NCBI GenBank assembly: GCA_002691385.1
Contig: NZHT01000060.1
Span: forward strand, 1-52,591
Reading direction: 5' to 3'
DNA: 52,591 bases
Origin: Flammeovirgaceae bacterium
GTDB taxonomy: Bacteria > Bacteroidota > Bacteroidia > Cytophagales > Cyclobacteriaceae
Part shown: positions 9,364 through 18,193 of the stretch, one piece after another
Layout: every line of letters begins with the position of its first letter
Numbering within the stretch: position 1 is the first letter of the stretch
The notes under the pieces: generated by a model
The model's input: only the letters and a program-made list of their open reading frames with translations
Database searches by the model: none
What the model was told of the DNA's origin: nothing
Position numbers and translations under genes: made by a program

Positions 9364-10730
9364 ATACTCACCGATTTTAAATTCCATGACCTTACAGCCT
9401 CCTTAAATTGATCTCCACGGTCCTCATAATTATTAAACATATCAAAACTTGCACAAGCAGGAGATAATAAGACGACATCTCCTGGAATTGCAAGCTCCCT
9501 AGCTCCTTGAATGGCTTCATTTATTGAGGTCGCATGACCCAAAAAAGGAACTTTACCCCTAAAATGATTTTCAATTTTAATATTGTCTATACCTAAAAAA
9601 ATAATCCCTTTGACTTTTTGAGCCACCAATTCATCCAGAATCGTATAGTCATTACCTTTATCAATACCTCCTGCAATCCAAATAATGGATTCTTTTATGC
9701 CTTCAAAAGCGTAATAGACCGCATCTACGTTGGTAGCCTTGGAATCATTGATGAATTTCACTTGATTGATCTCTGCCACCATTTCTAATCTGTGTGGAGC
9801 ATTTTCAAAGGATTTTATGCCCTCTAAAACTTTTTTAAAGGATATATCTAAAATCAAAGCACAAAGGACAGCAGACATAACGTTAATCTTATTATGCCGA
9901 CCTATCAATGGAATATCAGCTAAGGGTATAACTTCCTTATTTTTTAGAAATTCAAAATTAAAAATTAAATGATCCTTATCTATAAATGCCCCTTTTCTTG
10001 AATGAGGATTTACCGATACAGCAAATAAACTTGCAGCTATGTTTCGTTTGCTGACTTCCTCATCTACAACTTTAATGTCCTCACAGTAGATGAAGGAAGA
10101 TGCTTTAGTCACATTCTCAACCATTCGAAATTTAGAGGACACATATGTTTTGAAATCATTATCATATCGATCTAAATGATCAGGAGAGATGTTCAATAAT
10201 ATAGCAATATCAGGTTTAAATTCAATAATGCCATCTAACTGAAAAGAGCTAATTTCAACGACATAAAAATCGTAATTCTTTTCCGCCACTTTTTTGGCCA
10301 GGCTATAGCCTACATTCCCGGCTAAAGCTACATTCAAACCTGCCTCTTTTAACAAATGATATGTCAATAAAGCCGTAGTCGTCTTTCCGTTGGTACCTGT
10401 AACACCTATGACTTTAGCTTTCGGAAGTATATGCCTAAAGGCAAATTCAATTTCAGAAATTACCACTACCCCTTGGGCCTTTAAATCCAATATTAAAGAG
10501 ATATTATCAGGTATTCCTGGGCTTTTTACTACCGTATCTGCCTTTATAATTAAATCAAAAGTATGCTTTTTTTGTTCAAATTTCACTCCTAATTCATCGA
10601 GCTTTTGCTTTGTTTCAGAAGGAATGATATCAATATCTGAAAGAAAAACATCATAACCATTCTGCACAGCTAAGATCGCAGCACCTAAGCCACTTTCTCC
10701 AGATCCTAATATGACAATTCTTTCCTTCAT
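9360..10730 (-). CDS. murD: UDP-N-acetylmuramoylalanine--D-glutamate ligase
   Basis: Cytoplasmic ligase adding D-glutamate to UDP-MurNAc-L-Ala. The N-terminal Rossmann loop LGSGESGLGAA (about residues 8-18), the ATP P-loop [14 protein letters not shown] (about 113-126), the Mur-ligase metal/ATP segment and the C-terminal LSPACASFDMFNNYEDRGDQF signature are present. Length 456 is normal. It lies 7 bp after mraY and overlaps ftsW. Confidence 0.98.
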   Translation of the reverse strand: MKERIVILGSGESGLGAAILAVQNGYDVFLSDIDIIPSETKQKLDELGVKFEQKKHTFDLIIKADTVVKSPGIPDNISLILDLKAQGVVVISEIEFAFRHILPKAKVIGVTGTNGKTTTALLTYHLLKEAGLNVALAGNVGYSLAKKVAEKNYDFYVVEISSFQLDGIIEFKPDIAILLNISPDHLDRYDNDFKTYVSSKFRMVENVTKASSFIYCEDIKVVDEEVSKRNIAASLFAVSVNPHSRKGAFIDKDHLIFNFEFLKNKEVIPLADIPLIGRHNKINVMSAVLCALILDISFKKVLEGIKSFENAPHRLEMVAEINQVKFINDSKATNVDAVYYAFEGIKESIIWIAGGIDKGNDYTILDELVAQKVKGIIFLGIDNIKIENHFRGKVPFLGHATSINEAIQGARELAIPGDVVLLSPACASFDMFNNYEDRGDQFKEAVRSWNLKSVSI

Positions 10731-10737
10731 TTAACCT

Positions 10738-11925
10738 TTATCTCAGTTTTAAAGTGGCTAATGTCATGACAGCCAATAGAATACCTACAGTCCAAAATCT
10801 GGTTACAATTTTGGATTCATGTAACCCTTTTTTCTGAAAGTGGTGGTGAATTGGTGACATCAAAAAAATCCGTTTACCTTCACCCTTATTGCTCTTTGTA
10901 TATTTAAAATAACCCACTTGTATAATTACCGAAAGCAGTTCAACAAAAAATATACCGCACAACAATGGGATCAAAAGTTCTTTTCGAATGGCCAAGGCCA
11001 ATACGGCAACAATGCCTCCCAATGCCAGACTTCCGGTATCCCCCATAAAAACTTGTGCTGGAAAAGCGTTGTACCACAAAAAGCCAATACAAGCACCCAC
11101 TAGGGCTGCACAGAAAATAACCAGCTCTCCTGAATTTGGGATATACATGATATTCAGGTAATTTGAAAAAATTACATTCCCTGATAAATAAGCTAAAATG
11201 GCAAGCGAAAGTGCAATGATCGCTGTGGTTCCTGCTGCCAATCCATCAATTCCATCCGTTATGTTTACTCCGTTGGAGACAGCTGTTATAATAAAAGTCA
11301 CTATCAACACATAAACGACCCAAGCATACTCAGAAAGGAAATCGGGTAACAACCATGAATACTGAAATTCATTATTTTTAAAAAATGGGATGGTCGTTGC
11401 TGATGATTTTATATCGTTAAAAAGACTTATATCATTGCTATTGAATTCTCTAACGACAATGTCCGGATGAAATACCATCGCCCCTCCTATGAGGAACCCT
11501 AACCCTACTTGACCAATAATTTTAAATTTACCCCGTAAACCATCTTTGTTCTTCTTTTGAATTTTAAGAAAATCATCAATGAACCCAATAGTACCCATCC
11601 AAATGGCAGATATAATTAACAATAGGATATAAATGTTGGTCAGATCAGCAAAAAGAAGTGTAGGTATGATAATACCCAAAAGAATAATAATGCCTCCCAT
11701 GGTAGGCGTACCTTGTTTTTCCATTTGACCATTTAAACCTAAATCCCTAATGGATTCTCCCAACTGAAAAACTTTCAAGAGATTGATCAATTTTTGACCA
11801 AAAGTAATAGTGATCAATAAAGAAATCAGCACTGCTAATCCCGCCCTAAAAGAGATATACTGAAAAACACCTACCCCAAATAAGTCAAATTTCTGATCTA
11901 TATAGTAAAAAAAATGATACAGCAT
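10738..11925 (-). CDS. mraY: Phospho-N-acetylmuramoyl-pentapeptide-transferase MraY
   Basis: Integral membrane enzyme that transfers phospho-MurNAc-pentapeptide to undecaprenyl phosphate, giving lipid I. It shows about ten transmembrane segments and the catalytic aspartate motifs [24 protein letters not shown] and [12 protein letters not shown], plus the [11 protein letters not shown] loop near the C-terminus. At 395 residues it is longer than the E. coli enzyme (360). The extra length is an insert at about residues 160-200 between early membrane segments, which is common in Bacteroidota. Its start shares one base with the murE stop (TAATG). Confidence 0.98.
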   Translation of the reverse strand: MLYHFFYYIDQKFDLFGVGVFQYISFRAGLAVLISLLITITFGQKLINLLKVFQLGESIRDLGLNGQMEKQGTPTMGGIIILLGIIIPTLLFADLTNIYILLLIISAIWMGTIGFIDDFLKIQKKNKDGLRGKFKIIGQVGLGFLIGGAMVFHPDIVVREFNSNDISLFNDIKSSATTIPFFKNNEFQYSWLLPDFLSEYAWVVYVLIVTFIITAVSNGVNITDGIDGLAAGTTAIIALSLAILAYLSGNVIFSNYLNIMYIPNSGELVIFCAALVGACIGFLWYNAFPAQVFMGDTGSLALGGIVAVLALAIRKELLIPLLCGIFFVELLSVIIQVGYFKYTKSNKGEGKRIFLMSPIHHHFQKKGLHESKIVTRFWTVGILLAVMTLATLKLR

Positions 11926-13382
11926 TAGATTTTGTTAAACATTTCCATTAATACCTCTTTATCATCAAAATGTACTTTATTCCCTTGAATTTCTTGATAA
12001 TCCTCATGCCCTTTACCAGCCACTAAAATCACATCTGTTTTATGGGCAAGATTGCACGCAACACGAATGGCTTCTCTTCGATCCGTAACTCGCATAACTT
12101 TTTTATAACAAACAGGCGAAACCCCTATCATCATGTCATCTAAAATGGTCTCTGGACTTTCAAATCTTGGATTGTCACTCGTTAAAATAACTTTGTCACT
12201 AAAACTTGCAGCTATAGAAGCCATTTTAGGCCTTTTCTCTTGATCCCTATTCCCACCACATCCTAAAACCGTAATTAGTTGCTCATTCTTTGTCCTTAGG
12301 TTATCAATGGTTGAAAGAACATTGCTTAATGCATCGGGAGTATGTGCATAATCCACAATTGCAATTATATTGTGATCATTGCTTACATATTCAAACCTAC
12401 CTCTTGCACTGCTGCACTTGGATAACTGAATCAGGATTTCTTGTGCATCTTCACCTAGAATCATTGCCACAGCATAGGCCGTTAAAATATTATAAGCATT
12501 GAATGATCCAATCAGTTGGAACCAGATATTTTGACCACTGATGTCAAGTTCCAATCCTTGAAAGGTATTGTTAAGCAATTTGGCAGTAAAATCACCATAA
12601 CCCTTCATTCCATATTTATAAATACGACTTTTGGTGTTTTGAACCATTATTTTTCCTCTTTTATCATCTGCATTTATAAGTGCAAAAGCATCTTCCTTTA
12701 AATGATCAAATAAGATTTTTTTCGCTTTTATGTATCCATCAAAAGATTGATGATAGTCCAAATGATCGTGCGACAAATTAGTAAATAGACCACCCACAAA
12801 GAAGAGACCTGAAGTACGTTCTTGAACCAATGCATGGGAACTAACCTCCATAAAAACATATTGACATCCCTTTGCAAGCATTTCCACTAACAGCTCATTA
12901 ATAGTAATGACATCTGGAGTAGTAAAATGGGAAGGGATAATGGTCTTACCAATGATATTTTCTACCGTAGATAAAAGTCCTACCTGGTAACCCAAACGAC
13001 TGAATAATGAATGCAATAAGGTGGCAGTAGTCGTCTTACCATTGGTCCCAGTAATACCAATAAGTTTCAACTTTTTAGAAGGGTGATCATAAAAGTTATC
13101 AGCAATCACTCCCAGTTCCCTCGCACAATTATCAGTTTCGATAATGGCAATATCATCACTGAATCCTGCTTGTGGTTTCTCGACAAGCAAGGCTACAGCT
13201 CCTTGAGATACAGCTTGTTCAATATGATCGTGACCGTCGCTATTAAGTCCTTTAATAGCGGCAAATAGATCTCCTGGACGAACTTTTCGAGAATCAAAAG
13301 CCAAACCATTAATTTCTTTATTCCTGTTTCCAGAAATGGACTTCAGCTTTACGCCATAAATTATGTCTTTGAGCTTAGCCAA
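11925..13382 (-). CDS. murE: UDP-MurNAc-L-alanyl-D-glutamate--meso-diaminopimelate ligase
   Basis: Cytoplasmic Mur ligase adding the third stem-peptide residue. The P-loop [15 protein letters not shown] lies at about residues 108-122. The substrate-specifying motif reads [10 protein letters not shown]; the DNPR tetrad is the hallmark of enzymes that select meso-diaminopimelate rather than lysine, so the wall is inferred to be DAP-type. Length 485 is typical. It overlaps the upstream PBP gene by 8 bp and mraY by 1 bp. No murF follows, so the D-Ala-D-Ala-adding ligase must be encoded elsewhere. Confidence 0.98.
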   Translation of the reverse strand: MAKLKDIIYGVKLKSISGNRNKEINGLAFDSRKVRPGDLFAAIKGLNSDGHDHIEQAVSQGAVALLVEKPQAGFSDDIAIIETDNCARELGVIADNFYDHPSKKLKLIGITGTNGKTTTATLLHSLFSRLGYQVGLLSTVENIIGKTIIPSHFTTPDVITINELLVEMLAKGCQYVFMEVSSHALVQERTSGLFFVGGLFTNLSHDHLDYHQSFDGYIKAKKILFDHLKEDAFALINADDKRGKIMVQNTKSRIYKYGMKGYGDFTAKLLNNTFQGLELDISGQNIWFQLIGSFNAYNILTAYAVAMILGEDAQEILIQLSKCSSARGRFEYVSNDHNIIAIVDYAHTPDALSNVLSTIDNLRTKNEQLITVLGCGGNRDQEKRPKMASIAASFSDKVILTSDNPRFESPETILDDMMIGVSPVCYKKVMRVTDRREAIRVACNLAHKTDVILVAGKGHEDYQEIQGNKVHFDDKEVLMEMFNKI

Positions 13383-15477
13383 GTTTCAGTTCGATTTTTT
13401 GATTTAACCTTAGTTTAGAATTAGGTGCAATAGATTGTGTTTTGACTCTTCCAAAACCATCTATTTTTACTTTTAAACCCATATTCTCCAAAATGAAATA
13501 AGCATCTTTCAAGGTCATTCCTACTACATTAGGCACCTGTTGTGACTTCATATCATTGACCTTCCAAAATATGGAATTGTTTACGATTTGCGTATTTACC
13601 CATTCCGCCTCTGGTACCTCTGAATGGTTTGAAATACCCAGTTTATTGCTCAATTGTATTAAGTCTCGCTGGTTCCCAGATTTAATCAAAGGAAAAACAC
13701 CGACAACATGAAGGTCTTCAATAGGACCCACATCTTGTAACTCTATTTCATTGGAATAAATTTTATCTGCTATTTCCCTAAAAACGGGTGCCGAAACATC
13801 CCCCCCATATATTTGATATCCCTTGGGCTTATCTATTACTACTATACAACTATATTTAGGTTTTTCAGCTGGAAAATAACCTACAAATGATGTATAATAC
13901 TCATTGGTGTATAATCCGTTTTTTACATTTTTTGCAGTCCCTGTCTTGCCCGCAATGCTGTACTTAGTTGTATATATGTTCTGAGCAGTTCCTCGTTCTA
14001 CTACGCCTTGGAGCATAGTTTTAACATCTTTCAAAGTACGTTCAGAGCATATTATTTCTTTCAATACTTTTGCCTCAAATTGTTGAACAACTTTGTCTGC
14101 ACGCTTAATGTATTTTACAATTATGGGTTGTACCATTTTACCTTCATTGGCAATCGAATTAAAGAGAGTTAGGGTATGAAGTGGGGTCATCTTAAGCTCA
14201 TAGCCATGTGACATCCAAGGCAACGAAGTACCACTCCAAGTAGAATCTTTTGGTGATTTGATATAAGATTTTCCCTCACCATACATCTGAAAGGCTAAAG
14301 GTTCATATAGCCCCATCGCTCTTAATTGATCTATGAATTTTTGAGGGTTTTTGCCAAAATGATTTTGGATCAACTTGGCAATACCAATATTCGATGATTT
14401 TTCAAATGTTTCTTGAATGGAAAGGGTACCAAATCCCCCTTTTTTGTGATCTTTCATTATTTCATTAAAAACTTTGAAGGACCCATTTCCTGTATCAATA
14501 GAATCGTGTAGCTGTAATTTAGAATCTTCCAGTAGCGCAATCATACTGGCCAATTTAAAGGTAGAACCGGGTTCTCGAGAACCTTGACTTCCCACGGCAT
14601 AATTATAAGACTCATAGTAAGTACCGAGCGAATTTCTGCTAAGATTAGAAATGGCCTTTATCTGACCAGTATTTACCTCCATAAGTACCACTGAGCCATA
14701 ATCTGCCTGATTCTTTTCAAGGGCTTTTAGCAATGCATTTTCAGCGATATCTTGAATGTTCACGTTGATGGTCGTTTGAATATCCATTCCTTCAATTGGT
14801 CTTAATTCTGTCCCGTCGTAAACCGGTTTCCATCCTCCACCAACCATTTTTTGATACAGGGCTTCCCCATCCCGTCCTGACAGTTCCTTATTAAAGCTGT
14901 ACTCAAGACCTACAACGCCTCTATTCTCCCCGTTGACTGTTCCAATAGTACGCCCCCCTAACTGACTGAAAGGTAAAAATCTCTTTTCAACCTTTTCAAA
15001 AATAATGCCCCCAGAAAGTCTACCTTTTCTAAATATGGGCCATTTTTCCATCTTCTTTTTCTCTTGATAATCAATTAAATTTTGATTGATTACCATATAA
15101 CGTCTGCCTATTTTTCTTTGCTCAACAATCTTCACCTTATACTGTCTTGAACTTAAGTTCCTAAAATGCTGAGACAATAAATAAGACAAGGAGTCTATTT
15201 GGCTATCAAATAGATCATGGGGGGCCAGTGATGGATCAAAAGCCACTTTATAGAAGGGTAATGAGGTAGCCAATAAACTACCATCATCAGCATATATGTT
15301 CCCTCGGGTCGCATTGATCTTCATCACTTTGAGTCCATTTGTTTGGCCCAAGCCTCTCCATTTCTCAGACTCAACATATTGTATGATCACCAGTCTATAA
15401 ACTGCTGCGATAGTAAATAAAGCCACTGCTAAATAAGCAATACGCACTCTCAACAATATGTCAGTTTTTACTTTCAC
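13375..15477 (-). CDS. ftsI: Septal class B penicillin-binding protein FtsI with a C-terminal PASTA domain
   Basis: Transpeptidase that cross-links septal peptidoglycan. It has an N-terminal cytoplasmic tail, one membrane anchor (about residues 11-30), a PBP dimerisation domain and a transpeptidase domain. The catalytic motifs are S305-T-F-K308, the SSN motif (KSSNIG) and the KTG motif (AGKTGTAKN). After the transpeptidase comes a PASTA domain (about 640-700, VPNVVGMTLKDAYFILENMG), which E. coli FtsI lacks. Length is 700 residues. Position between ftsL (4-bp overlap) and murE (8-bp overlap) identifies it as the divisome PBP rather than the elongation PBP2. Confidence 0.96.
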   Translation of the reverse strand: MKVKTDILLRVRIAYLAVALFTIAAVYRLVIIQYVESEKWRGLGQTNGLKVMKINATRGNIYADDGSLLATSLPFYKVAFDPSLAPHDLFDSQIDSLSYLLSQHFRNLSSRQYKVKIVEQRKIGRRYMVINQNLIDYQEKKKMEKWPIFRKGRLSGGIIFEKVEKRFLPFSQLGGRTIGTVNGENRGVVGLEYSFNKELSGRDGEALYQKMVGGGWKPVYDGTELRPIEGMDIQTTINVNIQDIAENALLKALEKNQADYGSVVLMEVNTGQIKAISNLSRNSLGTYYESYNYAVGSQGSREPGSTFKLASMIALLEDSKLQLHDSIDTGNGSFKVFNEIMKDHKKGGFGTLSIQETFEKSSNIGIAKLIQNHFGKNPQKFIDQLRAMGLYEPLAFQMYGEGKSYIKSPKDSTWSGTSLPWMSHGYELKMTPLHTLTLFNSIANEGKMVQPIIVKYIKRADKVVQQFEAKVLKEIICSERTLKDVKTMLQGVVERGTAQNIYTTKYSIAGKTGTAKNVKNGLYTNEYYTSFVGYFPAEKPKYSCIVVIDKPKGYQIYGGDVSAPVFREIADKIYSNEIELQDVGPIEDLHVVGVFPLIKSGNQRDLIQLSNKLGISNHSEVPEAEWVNTQIVNNSIFWKVNDMKSQQVPNVVGMTLKDAYFILENMGLKVKIDGFGRVKTQSIAPNSKLRLNQKIELKLG

Positions 15478-15833
15478 TTTGGCATTAAAATCTTTTGTGG
15501 TGATTGTTTACTTTCATAGAGGCCAAGGCGAGCCACACGCTTTGAAATTTCCGCTTGTTTACTTGCAAACATATAATCCGATTTAAGAGTCGTATAATCA
15601 GCTCTTAAGTCTTCTACTTCACGCTCCAATTGACTGATATTTCGAACTATTTTTTCAGCATAATGTCTGTTTCCGATATATAATAAGCACAATATTGAGA
15701 CAAAAAGAATTTGAGACAAAAAACGCACATGAATCACCTCCTTGATACTCCCATCAATATGTAAAAATCTTTCCAACAGCGATAAAATTCCTCGCTTTCT
15801 TTCATCTTTTGATTTATAAGTGTTAGTGGCCAT
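15474..15833 (-). CDS. ftsL: FtsL-like cell division protein
   Basis: Small bitopic divisome protein of 119 residues: a basic cytoplasmic N-terminus, a transmembrane helix at about residues 38-54 (LSQILFVSILCLLYIG), and a heptad-rich coiled coil (about 60-95, ISQLEREVEDLRADY). FtsL sequences diverge strongly, so the call rests on this topology and the diagnostic position between rsmH (1-bp gap) and ftsI (4-bp overlap). It would partner FtsQ and a DivIC/FtsB-type protein, which is not in this window. Confidence 0.88.
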   Translation of the reverse strand: MATNTYKSKDERKRGILSLLERFLHIDGSIKEVIHVRFLSQILFVSILCLLYIGNRHYAEKIVRNISQLEREVEDLRADYTTLKSDYMFASKQAEISKRVARLGLYESKQSPQKILMPK

Positions 15834-15834
15834 A

Positions 15835-16746
15835 TTAATTTTTTATCCCAATTCTTAGCTTAGCACTCCTCGCCCTGTTGTTTAAAGCAATTTCATTTGC
15901 TTCTGGTGTAATTAATCTCCCTTTAATAGGCTCAAAGGGTCTGATGACATTTCCGAAAAAATCTTTTTCTACCAGCCCATCAAGATTACCTGTATTTATA
16001 AGAAATTTAGCCAACCTATCCTCTAGGGAGTGGTAACTAATGATCACCAGTCGACCACCAACCTTCAAAACATCTTTGGATTGTATTAAAAATTCCTTTA
16101 AAGCGTTTATTTCGTCATTAACCTCTATTCGAATTGCTTGAAAAAGCTGTGCCAAATATTTAGAATGCTTGCCATTTGGCGCCGATTTTGATGCGATGGA
16201 TTTAAGTGCAACCGTCGTATGAATCGGTGCTATGGCTCTTTCCCTTATAATTTCAGCAGCCAATCTTTTCGCATTTCTTATCTCTCCATACATTGATAAT
16301 AATCGGATAAGAACCTCTTCGGAATATTCATTTACCACTTTGGCCGCCGTATTCTTAGATATTTGATCCATGCGCATATCAAGCACCCCATCAAACCGTG
16401 TAGAAAATCCCCTACTTTGATGATCAAATTGATGGGATGAAACACCTAAATCTGCTAAAATTCCATCTACTTTTTCAATTTTATGAAATTTTAAATACCT
16501 TTTTAAATATCTAAAGTTAGAAGCTATAAAAATAAAAGAGCGCTGGCCATCAGACTCAAATGAGCCTGTGTTTTTTGTGGCATCCGGATCTTGATCAAAA
16601 GCAACCAAGGTTCCTTGCCTCATCTTTTTAAAGATAGCTTGAGCATGTCCTCCCCCTCCAAAAGTCACATCGACATAAATTCCCCGACTCTGGATATTTA
16701 ACCCTTCGACACTCTGCTCAAGTAAAACGGGTACATGATAACTCAT
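15835..16746 (-). CDS. rsmH: 16S rRNA (cytosine(1402)-N(4))-methyltransferase RsmH
   Basis: SAM-dependent methyltransferase (formerly MraW) that methylates C1402 of 16S rRNA. The SAM-binding motif VDVTFGGGGHAQAIF (about residues 24-38), the LADLGVSSHQFD motif and the C-terminal ISYHSLEDRL segment are intact. Length 303 is typical. It follows mraZ by 8 bp as the second gene of the dcw operon. Confidence 0.98.
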   Translation of the reverse strand: MSYHVPVLLEQSVEGLNIQSRGIYVDVTFGGGGHAQAIFKKMRQGTLVAFDQDPDATKNTGSFESDGQRSFIFIASNFRYLKRYLKFHKIEKVDGILADLGVSSHQFDHQSRGFSTRFDGVLDMRMDQISKNTAAKVVNEYSEEVLIRLLSMYGEIRNAKRLAAEIIRERAIAPIHTTVALKSIASKSAPNGKHSKYLAQLFQAIRIEVNDEINALKEFLIQSKDVLKVGGRLVIISYHSLEDRLAKFLINTGNLDGLVEKDFFGNVIRPFEPIKGRLITPEANEIALNNRARSAKLRIGIKN

Positions 16747-16754
16747 TTATTCAC

Positions 16755-17198
16755 TTATTCATCAAGATATTTTTCAGCTAAATTCGAAAATTCAGTCACA
16801 TCAGTTTTTTGATTTAAATCAAAAATATGAGGATCCCATATTTCAATATAATTACCCATTCCAATCAAAAGAGCCTCACGATTGACTTTGATATGTAACA
16901 ACATTGTTTTGGGAATCAAAATCCTAGCGGCATTGTCCAATTCTACTTGAGCAATGCTCCTAAAAAACATCCTTTTCAACTTTCGCTGCTCGGAATTAAA
17001 CTCACTTAAGCTTGAAATTTTTTGATGTATTTTCTTATACTCGAGCATCGGGTAAAGAATCAAATTAGATTCAAAACCTTTTCGTAGGACGAGCTCTGAA
17101 GTGGAGACCTCAGGAAGATTAGACTTAATCTTTGCAGGTAAGACTAATCTTCCCTTGGTATCCAGCTTGCACTCAAATTCGCTTGTAAAAAACGCCAT
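16755..17198 (-). CDS. mraZ: Transcriptional regulator MraZ
   Basis: First gene of the dcw operon. MraZ is a ring-forming DNA-binding protein built from two SpoVT/AbrB-like half-domains. Both halves are visible: LDTKGRLVLPAKIKSNL (about residues 12-28) and LDNAARILIPKTMLL (about 91-105). In E. coli it represses its own operon by binding TGGG repeats spaced every 10 bp. Repeats of that kind occur directly upstream here, which supports autoregulation. Length 147 is normal. Confidence 0.97.
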   Translation of the reverse strand: MAFFTSEFECKLDTKGRLVLPAKIKSNLPEVSTSELVLRKGFESNLILYPMLEYKKIHQKISSLSEFNSEQRKLKRMFFRSIAQVELDNAARILIPKTMLLHIKVNREALLIGMGNYIEIWDPHIFDLNQKTDVTEFSNLAEKYLDE

Positions 17199-17228
17199 AA
17201 GAGTTATTAAAAAAATAAATCACCAATA

Positions 17229-17258
17229 CAAATCTATAAAATAATCTGACACTTACAA
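17229..17258 (-). promoter_or_regulatory. Bacteroidota-type promoter of mraZ / dcw operon
   Basis: On the minus strand TTG (17258-17256), a 19-bp spacer and TAGATTTG (17236-17229) match the Bacteroidota primary sigma pattern TTG-N19-TAnnTTTG exactly. Transcription would begin near 17222, giving a 5' leader of about 24 nt before the mraZ ATG at 17198. The -33 element falls inside the third MraZ-type repeat. Confidence 0.75.
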
Positions 17259-17284
17259 CCACTTATTCCCACTTTCTCCCACTT
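17248..17284 (-). promoter_or_regulatory. MraZ operator: four direct repeats with 10-bp period
   Basis: Reading the minus strand, AAGTGGGAGA, AAGTGGGAAT, AAGTGGTTGT and AAGTGTCAGA follow one another with an exact 10-bp period. The TGGG-N6 spacing is the arrangement known for MraZ binding in E. coli and other bacteria. The array overlaps the -33 promoter element, so binding should block RNA polymerase. The fourth unit is the most degenerate. Confidence 0.75.
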
Positions 17285-17491
17285 TTTTTACAAAAAAAAT
17301 AATATCTTAATTTATCTATCAATAAAATGATAAAAATAGGGGTAAAAGACGCTTATACGTATTTTTTGAATTAAAACGATAATCATAGCTATCGACTTAT
17401 TGAAAGCTTAATAGCTAATTTTATTTATAAAAAATGATTTTTCTTTTGAAAAAAGAACAAAATAGTAACTTTTATTCAATTCAATAAAAAT

Positions 17492-17507
17492 AGTGGGAGA
17501 GAGTGGT
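17492..17507 (+). promoter_or_regulatory. Second, inverted pair of MraZ-like repeats
   Basis: The plus strand reads AGTGGGAGAG then AGTGGT, again 10 bp apart and of the same sequence as the main operator but in the opposite orientation, about 295 bp upstream of mraZ. It could be an auxiliary MraZ site. With only two units, chance is not excluded. Confidence 0.35.
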
Positions 17508-17681
17508 ATATCAGAAAAGATTATTAGGCTTTTCAACATCTGCAAAAAAAATAGTGCACATAGTCGAATCAAGGAGGGAGAAAAACTTACAAATAATATT
17601 CGACATAACTTCTAGCTTTTTTGGCAACAATTAAGCTAAATTCAGCAAATCATGAGAGGTTGATTTTATTTCAAAATTTCT

Positions 17682-17699
17682 AACTAATTATAATTAGTT
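17682..17699 (-). terminator. AT-rich perfect palindrome at the end of the FKBP gene
   Basis: AACTAATTATAATTAGTT is an 18-bp perfect palindrome that abuts the FKBP stop codon. It could form a hairpin at the 3' end of the transcript, but it has no GC and only a loose T-rich tail, so it may instead be a protein-binding site. Confidence 0.3.
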
Positions 17700-18127
17700 T
17701 AGGCTATTTCAACGATCTCAATTTCAAAAATTAAATCCTTTCCGGCCAGCGCATGATTAGCATCAATTTTAATATCTTTTTCGTTTACCTCAACGATGGT
17801 AACAGGAATTTGTTGACCATTATCCGCAATAGCCGAAAGCTGCTGTCCAATTTCTGGAACTATTTCAGATGGTAAGTTTTCTTTAAGAACCATCTGGATC
17901 ATATCCTGATTATGATCACCATAAGCATTTACTGCCGATATTTCGACCGTCTTTTTCTCATTCAACTCCATCCCAGCAACAGCATCATCGAACCCCTTGA
18001 TCATTTGACCTGATGCAACTGTAAATTCAATGGGGTCCCTACCAACTGAAGAATCAAAGACTTCGCCATCTATAAGCTTTCCGGTGTAATGAACTTTAAT
18101 AACATCCTTTGCTTTTACTTTTCTCAT
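17699..18127 (-). CDS. FKBP-type peptidyl-prolyl cis-trans isomerase (SlyD-like)
   Basis: Cytoplasmic prolyl isomerase and chaperone. From the ATG at 18127 it is 142 residues. It contains the FKBP core (VIKVHYTGKLIDGEVFDSS, then ASGQMIKGFDDAVAGM) and, after EISAVNAYGDHNQDM, a chaperone-type insert-in-flap domain as in SlyD. It returns to the FKBP fold with NHALAGKDLIFEIEIVEI. The histidine-rich metal-binding tail of E. coli SlyD is absent. A TTG at 18142 could extend it by five residues, but a TAACTTTG promoter-like element at 18151-18144 would place the transcript start downstream of that codon, so I prefer the ATG. It is the last gene of its group, 51-66 bp after the helicase-nuclease gene. 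Confidence 0.93.
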   Translation of the reverse strand: MRKVKAKDVIKVHYTGKLIDGEVFDSSVGRDPIEFTVASGQMIKGFDDAVAGMELNEKKTVEISAVNAYGDHNQDMIQMVLKENLPSEIVPEIGQQLSAIADNGQQIPVTIVEVNEKDIKIDANHALAGKDLIFEIEIVEIA

Positions 18128-18143
18128 GAATTTCTTTTGCAAG

Positions 18144-18151
18144 CAAAGTTA
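18144..18151 (-). promoter_or_regulatory. Possible -7 element for the FKBP gene
   Basis: TAACTTTG on the minus strand matches TAnnTTTG and lies 17 bp upstream of the ATG at 18127. No TTG is found at the expected -33 distance, so support is partial. Confidence 0.35.
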
Positions 18152-18193
18152 AAATCATTTGTCTAAAAAGATGAATTTCCTTATTTTTTGTAG

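Larger units (their letters stand above)
17199..17698. other. 500-bp regulatory intergenic region upstream of mraZ
   Basis: No gene is visible. The proximal end holds the mraZ promoter and operator. A second, shorter pair of GTGGG-like repeats lies at 17492-17507 on the opposite strand. The distal end (17682-17699) is an AT-rich perfect palindrome next to the FKBP stop codon. The rest is AT-rich with no pattern I could interpret. Confidence 0.6.

Noticed and set aside
9363-9387. Longer ftsW start at 9387
   Set aside because: It would lie inside murD; the ATG at 9363 overlaps the murD stop as in the neighbouring junctions and gives the usual N-terminus.
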